Part shown: one piece after another, positions 8,958 to 17,100 of the stretch
How positions within the stretch are numbered: the stretch's first letter is position 1
Layout of the letters: every line of letters starts with the position of its first letter
Assembly (NCBI GenBank): GCA_964466055.1
Contig: CAYXLW010000003.1
Location: 1-64,000 of the forward strand
DNA: 64,000 nucleotides
DNA from: CAYXLW01 sp964466055
GTDB lineage: Bacteria; Patescibacteriota; Gracilibacteria; GCA-2401425
Reading direction: 5' to 3'
Position numbers and translations under genes: made by a program
The notes under the pieces: generated by a model
What the model was told of the DNA's origin: nothing
Databases searched by the model: none
Seen by the model: the letters and a program-made list of their open reading frames with translations, nothing else

Positions 8958-10100
8958 ATGACAAAAATATTAACTCCAATGCAGCGGCAATATTATGAAA
9001 TAAAAGAACAAAATCCTGAGAGTATTTTGTTATTTAGACTGGGAGATTTTTATGAAATGTTTGATAAGGATGCAATAGATGCTAGCAAAATTTTAGGAAT
9101 AACACTTACGGCTAGAAATAAAGGAAAAGATAATGAAATGAAAATGTGTGGGATTCCTCATCATTCAAGTGAAAAATATATAAATCAGTTAACCAGAGCA
9201 GGAAAAAGAGTTGCGATTTGTGATCAAATTTCAGATCCATCTATGCCGGGAATCGTTGAAAGAGCTGTTATAAAAATAATAACTCCTGGAACAATAATTT
9301 CAGAAACTGAATTAGATAAAAAAACATCAAATTATCTTCTCTCAATTTTTGAAGGAAAAGAAGGTTACGGACTTTCTTATTCCGATATTTCTACAGGTGA
9401 ATTTTCTGCAACTCAAATAAAAAACTTCGAGCCACTAAAAAATGAAATACAAAGATTAAATCCTTCAGAGATATTACTGGAAAAAGATTCTTCATTAATT
9501 AAAGAATGCGAGGTACTTTGTTCTAATATTTCATTTTGGCAAAAACCAAAAAATCCTCAAAAGGCATTACAAGATTTTTTTAAAATTCCAAATCTAAAAG
9601 TTTTTTATATTGAAAATGAAGAAGATGTAATAAATTCAGCATCACTTTTATTGGACTATATTTTAGATACTCAAAAAGGAAGTGCTTCTCAGCTCACTAA
9701 AATTACAAAATATTCTTTGTCAGATTATATGCCTGTTGATATATCAACGTTACGCAATTTGGAGATTTTTAACACTATGTATGAGGGTAAATACAAAGGG
9801 TCACTTCTCTCAGTTATTGATAAAACTATAACAGCAGGTGGTGGTAGGAAACTTAAGCACTGGTTGCTTAAGCCCTTAAAAAACATTAAAGACATTAATG
9901 AACGATTGGATAAAGTTGAAGCATTTTCTAAGAATCATTCAGAGAGAGCAAAATTAAGAGAAATATTAAAAGAAACCAGAGATTTAGAGAGACTGCTTGG
10001 AAAACTTGCTTCAGGAAAGGGTAATCCTAAAGACCTAGTAGCAATACGTGAAACACTTTCTCTTATTCCTGAGATTAAGAACATTGTGAAACAATTTTAA
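8958..10100 (+). pseudogene. mutS: MutS mismatch-recognition protein, truncated before the ATPase
   Basis: The first 380 residues are clear MutS. LTPMQRQYYEIK is followed by RLGDFYEMF, which carries the Phe-x-Glu mismatch-wedge pair (F31, E33). Then come MKMCGIPHHS, VERAVIKIITPGT, and the core/lever region up to GKGNPKDLVAIRETLSLIPEI. A UAA ends it there. Full-length MutS is about 800-900 residues; the clamp, the Walker A/B ATPase domain and the dimerisation helices are all absent. No frame in the next 500 bases encodes them. What follows is a hairpin-forming repeat element (10183-10260) and a tiny membrane ORF. Without the ATPase the product cannot support repair as known, so I call a truncated pseudogene. 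Confidence 0.8.
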
Positions 10101-10182
10101 AAGCTCCCAGTATCGGGATATGGAGTTTAATATAAAGATGGTAACTACTCACATATATAAAATTTAATAAGAAATAAGGAAA

Positions 10183-10260
10183 GAGGTTTAACCTTAAATG
10201 AGAAATAAAAACAAACACATGCTTATCTTAAAAGAGAAGTTACATAGAAGGTTAAACCTC
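10183..10260. repeat. 78-bp terminal-inverted-repeat element, copy 1
   Basis: The element begins GAGGTTTAACCTT and ends with its exact reverse complement, with an A-rich interior of about 52 bases. Two more copies lie at 33688-33765 (inverted) and 40826-40904. No coding capacity is seen, which fits a MITE-like or hairpin repeat. This copy sits 82 bases after the truncated mutS. Confidence 0.85.
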
Positions 10261-10293
10261 GTTAAGTAATTTTTTCAATTTAACGCTTTTCTT

Positions 10294-10467
10294 ATGAAAA
10301 ATAAAATAAAAGAAGTTTTTTGGTCTAAATTTGGACAAGCAATTTTCTACTTTGTTTTAGGAGTTTTAGTTGCACTACTTTTCACTAAAACGGTTTTTTC
10401 TCCAAACGATGAAAATGTTCAATTAAATGTTCCAGCTGATCCTGTAAGTGAGAGCAAAGGATTTTAA
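10294..10467 (+). CDS. Small single-pass membrane protein, 57 aa
   Basis: The ATG at 10294 opens 57 codons ending in TAA. A basic N-terminus (MKNKIKEVFWSK) precedes a hydrophobic helix at residues 14-31 (FGQAIFYFVLGVLVALLF), then a polar, acidic tail. The charge pattern predicts an N-in orientation with the tail outside. The sequence is not low-complexity, and no competing ORF is present. Function unknown. It lies between the truncated mutS and ftsK on the same strand. Confidence 0.5.
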   Translation: MKNKIKEVFWSKFGQAIFYFVLGVLVALLFTKTVFSPNDENVQLNVPADPVSESKGF

Positions 10468-10565
10468 TAAGTTTTCTTTGAGATTTTTTGTGTTTCTCAG
10501 TACAATAAATTAGGTGAATAGGAGAAGAGGCGAGAAGAAGAAAATTTAGATTTTCCTTCCGTGGA

Positions 10566-10602
10566 CTAATCCCCTAATCCCCTAATCCCCTAATCCCCTA
10601 AC
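10566..10602 (+). repeat. Octamer tandem repeat (CCCCTAAT) before ftsK
   Basis: Four head-to-tail units of CCCCTAAT (the last ends in C) occupy 10571-10602, directly before the GTG start of ftsK at 10605. The unit number could change by slippage and alter the ftsK leader. Confidence 0.85.
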
Positions 10603-10604
10603 TT

Positions 10605-12818
10605 GTGGTCATTCAATCTCAGAAACATCGATCAAAAAATCTAAGGATTCAAAGAAAGGTGAAATTCGAAGTAGATATTGCTCCTAACGTTTCTCGTGAA
10701 GTGTGGGGGATTTTTTATGCAGTACTTGCTACTATTTTCCTTTTTGGACTTTTTGGTGGAGCAGGAATGATTGGAGAAAAAATTGAAATTATATTTTCTT
10801 CGCTTTTTGGAATAGGAAGATGGCTTATCCCTACAATGTTTTTGTTTCTATCTATAGCTTTATTTTTTGCAAAAGAAATTAAATTTAATTTTACAAGAAA
10901 CCTAGGAATTTTCCTTTTATTATTTTCTCTATTAGGACTGATTCATTTACAAACACCCATTGAAGCAATGGATGAAAACGTTAAAGAGTATGGTGGATGG
11001 ATAGGATTTACATCTTCAGTTCTTTTTAGAATTTTATTCTCATCAGAAACAAGTGATCTAGCAACAGGCTTAATTCTATTTGGAATTCTTTTAATATCAC
11101 TTCTTATTACGTTTCAAATTTCGTTTAGAGAGATATGGACGTATTTTCATCCTGAAACATCTGTAACTCATATAAAATCAAAAAAAGATCAAAATGATGA
11201 TTTTGATGTAGAGGAAGGAGAAATTAGAATTATAAAACCAATTCCGTCAGAAGAAATTGATGACGATATGCAAAAAAAATTAAAAAGAGGACGGGCTATT
11301 CATTTTTCAGATGATGATAAAAATCTTAAAATTCAAAGACCCCTTAAAAAAGACTCTCTTGAAATTACTAATATCCAAGTTTCGGGAGATTGGAAATTCC
11401 CAGGACTTGATTTACTTGTTGATGAGATTTCCGAAAATTACCCAGATGACAAACATCTCAAAGCTCAAGCTGCTAATATAAAAGAAAAATTGGCGGAATT
11501 TGGAATAAAAGTAGAAATGGTAGATGCAAGAGTAGGTCCCACTGTTACACAATTTACAATGTCTCCTCAAGAAGGAATTGCTGTTAAAAAAATAACTAGT
11601 GCAAAGCATGATCTAGCTTTGGCTTTGTCTGCAAAATCAATTCGTATAGAAGCTCCAATTCCAGGACAACCTTATGTAGGAATAGAGATTCCAAATGCAA
11701 AGCGATCAATGGTTTATATGAGAGAATTACTAGAATCTGAAGAATTTTCCGAGTTACACTCAAGCCTAAGGCTAGGTCTAGGAAAAGATGTTTCAGGGAA
11801 ACCTGTTATCACAGATCTTTCTAAGATGCCTCACTTGCTTATTGCTGGAGCAACAGGCTCTGGTAAGTCTGTTGGAATGAATTCTTTTCTTATTTCACTT
11901 TTATATCAAAATTCTCCTGCAGATTTAAAATTTATAATGATTGATCCTAAGCGAGTTGAGCTTACTGGGTACAATGGAATTCCACATCTTTTAACTCCTG
12001 TAATAAATGATGCAGATAAGGCATTAGCAGCTCTAAAATGGGCTATTTCTGAAATGATGAGAAGATATCAAGAATGTAGTGAAAAGGGATATAGAAATAT
12101 TGATGAATATAATGACGAAGAAGAACAAAAAATGCCAAAAATAGTGATAGTAATTGATGAGCTTGCAGATTTAATGATGAGAGATTTTAGAAAAGACACA
12201 GAATCTGCAATTATGAGGCTTGCACAAATGGCTCGTGCAGTTGGAATTCATCTTATTATTGCAACACAAAGACCTTCGGTTGATGTTATTACTGGAGTTA
12301 TTAAAGCTAATATTCCAACACGTATTGCTTTTTCTGTAATGTCGGCAGTTGATTCACGAACTATTTTAGACAGTATTGGAGCTGAAGATCTTCTTGGAAT
12401 GGGGGATATGCTTTATGTTGATGCTAATACTCCAAAACCTCTTCGTATCCAAGGGATATTTATTTCATCAAAAGAAATTGAGCGAGTTACTAATCATGTG
12501 AAGCTCACACCAGAACCTAAAAATATAACGAGGATTGATCTAAATGTTATTGATGAATCTAAGCATTCAGGAGTTTCTCCTATTGATTTAGATGCAATTG
12601 CTGAAGCTACAAATGAGGATGATCTTATTCCTGAAGCGATTGAAATTATACAAAGAACAGGAAAAGCCTCAGCAACTTTACTACAACGTATGCTTTCTAT
12701 TGGATATGCTCGTGCGGCAAAGATTTTAGATATTTTAGAAAAAAAAGGAATTGTTGGTCCTGCCAATGGGGCTAAGCCTAGAGATATATTTTTAGAAGGC
12801 GGAGAAGTTGATAATTAA
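10605..12818 (+). CDS. ftsK: DNA translocase FtsK/SpoIIIE
   Basis: FtsK pumps chromosomal DNA through the division septum. The N-terminal 180 residues contain about four membrane segments (IFYAVLATIFLFGLFGG, WLIPTMFLFLSIALFFA and two more). An acidic linker follows. The motor starts near residue 260 and includes Walker A GATGSGKS at about 415-422 and Walker B IVIVIDELADLMM at about 510-520. IATQRPSVDVITGVIKANIPTRIAF follows as the conserved translocase segment. A C-terminal gamma winged-helix (TGKASATLLQRMLSIGYARAAKIL) reads the polar guide sequences. The 737-residue length is normal for short-linker FtsK. The start is GTG at 10605, placed just after an octamer repeat. No Shine-Dalgarno is evident. 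Confidence 0.95.
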   Translation: MVIQSQKHRSKNLRIQRKVKFEVDIAPNVSREVWGIFYAVLATIFLFGLFGGAGMIGEKIEIIFSSLFGIGRWLIPTMFLFLSIALFFAKEIKFNFTRNLGIFLLLFSLLGLIHLQTPIEAMDENVKEYGGWIGFTSSVLFRILFSSETSDLATGLILFGILLISLLITFQISFREIWTYFHPETSVTHIKSKKDQNDDFDVEEGEIRIIKPIPSEEIDDDMQKKLKRGRAIHFSDDDKNLKIQRPLKKDSLEITNIQVSGDWKFPGLDLLVDEISENYPDDKHLKAQAANIKEKLAEFGIKVEMVDARVGPTVTQFTMSPQEGIAVKKITSAKHDLALALSAKSIRIEAPIPGQPYVGIEIPNAKRSMVYMRELLESEEFSELHSSLRLGLGKDVSGKPVITDLSKMPHLLIAGATGSGKSVGMNSFLISLLYQNSPADLKFIMIDPKRVELTGYNGIPHLLTPVINDADKALAALKWAISEMMRRYQECSEKGYRNIDEYNDEEEQKMPKIVIVIDELADLMMRDFRKDTESAIMRLAQMARAVGIHLIIATQRPSVDVITGVIKANIPTRIAFSVMSAVDSRTILDSIGAEDLLGMGDMLYVDANTPKPLRIQGIFISSKEIERVTNHVKLTPEPKNITRIDLNVIDESKHSGVSPIDLDAIAEATNEDDLIPEAIEIIQRTGKASATLLQRMLSIGYARAAKILDILEKKGIVGPANGAKPRDIFLEGGEVDN

Positions 12819-12827
12819 AAAAGATAC

Positions 12828-12857
12828 AAAAAAAACTCGGGCTAGCCGAGATTTTTT
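12828..12857. terminator. Bidirectional terminator between ftsK and the DGR-target-like gene
   Basis: The stem ACTCGG/CCGAGA with loop GCTAG is flanked by an A-run on the left and TTTTTT on the right, so it can end transcription of ftsK rightward and of the 12899-13882 gene leftward. It starts about 42 bases past the end of the latter. DGR targets often carry a hairpin downstream of the variable region, so this one may have a second role. Confidence 0.7.
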
Positions 12858-12898
12858 AAATAAAAGTAAAATAAAAAAAACAAGAGTTAAAATTACAA

Positions 12899-13882
12899 CT
12901 AATCCACGTCTAACTCCATCACGGGGCGCAAACGGGCATTATTGTACCGATAAAGATAATGATACCCCCTCAAGTAAATCTGACAAAGATTATAAATACT
13001 CCAATTAGCACCAGCAACCCATTTATTATGAATAGGCTCTCCATTACACATTGTCAATGTCTTATCTTTTCCCCATAAATCATCAACAGGTCTTGGTGGA
13101 TTTTTAGATAACCCTTGCATTTGTAATAATATGTTTTGTTTTAATGTCATTCCTTTAACTCCTTTTGGAGCATAGTCCGTTTCAAACCATTTAAATCTTT
13201 CTTCAAGTGTATCATTAACATTTTCACCTTTTAATACCTTAGGAGAATTTGCCCCCTCACATATTACTACTTTCCAGCCTGTTATTTTTTCAGTTGCACT
13301 ATCTCTTTGATCAGCTCTTTGTAAGGCTTTTTTCTGCCAATTATCTAAAAAAGCATCATCTTGATCTTTCATTGGCTTCAAACTGTTCAATGATTGTATA
13401 TATCTATCACTTGATGTAACAGGACATAAAAGCATTACAGGATTCTCGAAGGCACTTATTACCTCTAGTTGTTCTAGTGTAAGTTTCTTAATTAATGTAT
13501 TTTTTACAGTTTCCATGCTAGGACATTTTTTATCTTCTCTTTCATCTGCTTTTTCTTCATCATATAAACCAAAATTTTTTATACTTTGAAATGCTGGTTC
13601 ATATTTACCTTCTAACAATTTTAACACTTCTATTTTTTCTTTCTCTGGTTTTGAATCTCTGCTGCTAGATTGATGTTCATTTGAATTCCCTTTCAAAGAA
13701 TCTATTAATTCTCTAATATTTTGTCTCATTTCTTCTAGTGGTTTTCTATCAAAATCTTTATCTAAATCAAGTCCTAATTTTCCCATTTTAATAACTACTT
13801 CAAGAGTTGTAGCATCTTTTATTTTTAAAATCTCAGTCAATCCTTTTATGAGAATATCGTTTCCTTTATTAACTTCTGCCAT
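12899..13882 (-). CDS. Hypothetical protein resembling a DGR-diversified target
   Basis: The protein has 327 residues. Residues 1-105 are helical and charged with a Ser/Lys-rich linker. Residues 150-260 contain NPVMLLCPVTSSDRYIQSLN and GWKVVICEGANSPKVLKGEN. The C-terminus (about 285-327) reads GANWSIYNLC, then a Tyr/Ile/His-rich stretch, then YNNARLRPVM. That layout (G-x-W, a Cys, runs of residues reachable from AAC/AAT codons, and an invariant ARLRPV end) resembles variable regions of DGR target proteins with a C-type-lectin fold. The bases encoding ARLRPVM (about 12920-12937) are strikingly GC-rich against their AT-rich surroundings, as expected for a homing boundary. No template repeat or reverse transcriptase is in the window, so this remains inference. 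The gene has its own strong promoter. Confidence 0.65.
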   Translation of the reverse strand: MAEVNKGNDILIKGLTEILKIKDATTLEVVIKMGKLGLDLDKDFDRKPLEEMRQNIRELIDSLKGNSNEHQSSSRDSKPEKEKIEVLKLLEGKYEPAFQSIKNFGLYDEEKADEREDKKCPSMETVKNTLIKKLTLEQLEVISAFENPVMLLCPVTSSDRYIQSLNSLKPMKDQDDAFLDNWQKKALQRADQRDSATEKITGWKVVICEGANSPKVLKGENVNDTLEERFKWFETDYAPKGVKGMTLKQNILLQMQGLSKNPPRPVDDLWGKDKTLTMCNGEPIHNKWVAGANWSIYNLCQIYLRGYHYLYRYNNARLRPVMELDVD

Positions 13883-13918
13883 GATAATTTTTATTAAGAG
13901 GGATAAATTTAGGTTAAA

Positions 13919-13947
13919 ATTTAAACATATAAAAATTTATATGTCAA
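13919..13947 (-). promoter_or_regulatory. Promoter of the 12899-13882 gene with an operator-like palindrome
   Basis: On the minus strand, TTGACA (13942-13947) is followed by 17 bases and TTAAAT (13919-13924). The predicted start is about 30 bases before the ATG at 13882. The spacer is filled by a perfect inverted repeat, ACATATAAA-AA-TTTATATGT (13925-13944), ideally placed for a repressor. Confidence 0.6.
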
Positions 13948-14108
13948 TAGTTTTTTGACAAATTCTTTAAAAGCTTTTTTTATAAAGATTATTATTTAAT
14001 AAATATAGTCTTATATAGCCATATTTATTTTAAAACAAATATAATTTTTACATTTCCCATACACACATAATTGTTTAATACTTTTTAGTTAAATAAAAAG
14101 TATTTTCA

Positions 14109-17100
14109 ATGAATAAAATATATTATATTTCAATACTATTTTTATTATTAATATTTGGAATACTTAGCATTTACGCACAAATATCAGATCATCTTCTAAT
14201 TTCAGAGGTAATATATGGAAATACAAATGCAGATGATGAATTTGTAGAAATTTATAATCCCACAGATCAAGAAATAAATTTAAAAGAATTAGGGCTAACT
14301 CTTCATATTAGAAATTCCACAGGAACATCAGATTCAAACAAGACAATTACTTGGACAAACGAAATAATTCCAGCCTATGGATTTTTTCTTTTTGTATCAC
14401 AAAATAGCCAATCATTTTTAAATCTTGCAGATGCAACTTATAGTCCATCACTTGTAAATAACGGAGCTGTTTATATCTCTTTTTCAAATAATAAATTAGA
14501 TAATGTTATAGATTTCATTTCATGGGGAAATCATGTCATGCCAGAGGGGTTTGAAAATCAAAGAACAGAATCTTTTTCATCAAAACAAAGCATTGAAAGA
14601 AAGAGTAATGAAAATGGAGTTGATATAAACTTGGGGAATGCTTGGGATACAGATAGCAATGATTTTATTATTAAACAAACTGCAAATCCGCAAAATAGTT
14701 CCAGTGCTCCAGAATTTCATACAAACGAAGAACCTGAAGAAATTGATACTATTCCTCCGAGTCCTATCTCTTATCTACAAGCTAATGCTGGGATTACTAG
14801 TATTTTTTTTTCTTGGGTAAGCCCTACTGATGAAGATTTTTCTGAAATTTTGTTTAAAAAGGGAAACGATGAAAGCATTTCAATTGGAAAGGTTTCTTCA
14901 TATTTAATTTCTGATTTAGAAGCAAGCACCGAATATATTTTTTCTTTTTATTCAAAAGATTTAACGGGGAATGTTTCTGATCCAATAACTATCACAATTA
15001 CCACTTTAGAAATTCCTGAGATTTTACCGCCTGAACCAATTAAAAATTTAACAGCAACAAACATTACAACTAATTCAATTTCTTTTTCTTGGGAAAATCC
15101 TATTAATGAAAATTTTTCTGAAATTTTAGCAAAAATTGATAATGGTGATTTATTTTCCCTAAATAAAGAAACAAATATATATTTTCTTGAAAATTTAAAT
15201 GATAACACAGTCTACGATTTCACATTGTATGCAAAAGATACTAATGAAAACTTGTCGGAACCAATCAGCATAAGTATTAAAACTCTTGAAATTGTAATTT
15301 TGGATGATGTACCTCCTGCTGAAATAAGTGATTTTTTTGGCACTCAAAAAACTTTTAGCATAAGTGTTTTCTGGCAAAATCCTATGGATGAAGATTTTAG
15401 TAATATTCTTTTTTCTTATGCAAAAAATGGCGATAGTTTCGGTGAAGTAAAAAATTTAGGAAAACTAACAAATTTTACAGTTGATGATTTGCTTCCTTCG
15501 AATTCTTATCAAGTTAAAATACAAACTCAGGATTTACTGGGAAATACTTCAAATGGACTAATTTCAACTTTTTCCACTCTAGCTTGCAATTCTAATAATT
15601 CAGTGATTATAAACGAAATTGCTTGGGCTGGAATGACTGTACTTGCAGAAGAAGATCAGGTTTTATCATATGGTCATGAGTATCAATGGATTGAGCTTTT
15701 TAATAAAGGAAATGAGGAAATTGATCTTGAAGGATGGGAGATTACAACAGACCAAGGGCATGAAATATTGTTGGATTCTCTTATTATTCCAGCTAATGAA
15801 TATTTAATTTTACAAAATAGTGAGCAGGAAATTTTTGCTGATGAAACAATAATCCCAGATTTGATATATGAAGATCCTAAAGACAATGAAAATAAAAGTA
15901 TTCTATTTTCTTCAGAAACAACAAATATCAAACTTATAGATCAATGTAGAATGACAGTTGAAAATATTCCTTCAATATTTGCTGGGAATTATTCGGGTTA
16001 TCAATCGATGGCTCGTTTATCAGTTAATTCAAACTCTAGTCTTGCGGATTCATGGTTTAATGAAAAAATTAATGGTAGCCCAGCAACAGAAAATATTTTT
16101 TACAAAACAAATTTATCAATAGCTTATCTTAACCCAAGTCCGTATTATCCAACACCAAATCAACCATTTGTTATTGAAGCAACTGTGGCAAATTTATCAA
16201 AAGAACCTGCTTATTACGGCAATTGGAGTATTCAGATATTAAATGAAAATGAGGAAATATTAGGACAAAGTTTAGGGGTATTGCTTGAGAATTATGCTGA
16301 TAATACTGTTATCCCCATTGAAATTTTTGCACTTGAAGAAGGAGAATATGATATTATGGGGCAAATTATTTGTGCTACAAATAATTGTGGAAAATACTCT
16401 ACTTTAAATCAGCGAATAAATATCAAAATTTCTTCTCGGATAAACGAAGTTTATCCTAGTCCTAGAGATGAAGAACTTGAGTGGATTGAATTTTACAATC
16501 CATCAGAAGTAGAGTTTGAATCTACAAATTCTCAACTTTGTATTGATGATGAATGTATAGTGCTTCTGGAAAATATTCCAGCTCAAACTTATTATGTAAT
16601 AAATGAGAATGAAACAGAAAAATTTGACGGAGAATGGATCGTTTTAAAAAACACATCTTCTGAGATTAAGTGGAAGAAAGAAGAATGGATATACAATGAA
16701 GAGTTTGATGAAGATTGGGATGATCCTGAAGATGAGTTTATTTTTCAGGAGGAAATTTTTGATATTTTTAGATATGAAGGGGCTTCTATCGGTCAATCTT
16801 TTTCACGGGACACTAATGGAAACATTGAAAAATCATCACACATTACCAAGGAAAAAGATAATACTTTTAACCAAGCTCCTGTTGCGGTTATAAATATTCA
16901 AGGCTCAGGAAATAGCTCTGGGACTGCACCATTTTCTCTTAATGTAACAGGTGAAGATTCTTATGATGCTGATGGTGATAATTTATCTTTCTATTGGGAT
17001 TTTGGTAATGGCAAAACTGATTTATCTGAAAATCCACTAAGCATAAAATATGAAAGCGTTGGAAGATATTATCTAAAATTACAAGTAAGTGATACATTTG

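Noticed and set aside
12808..13008. Plus-strand ORF overlapping the end of ftsK
   Set aside because: It crosses a terminator hairpin and runs antisense to the C-terminus of the 12899-13882 gene.
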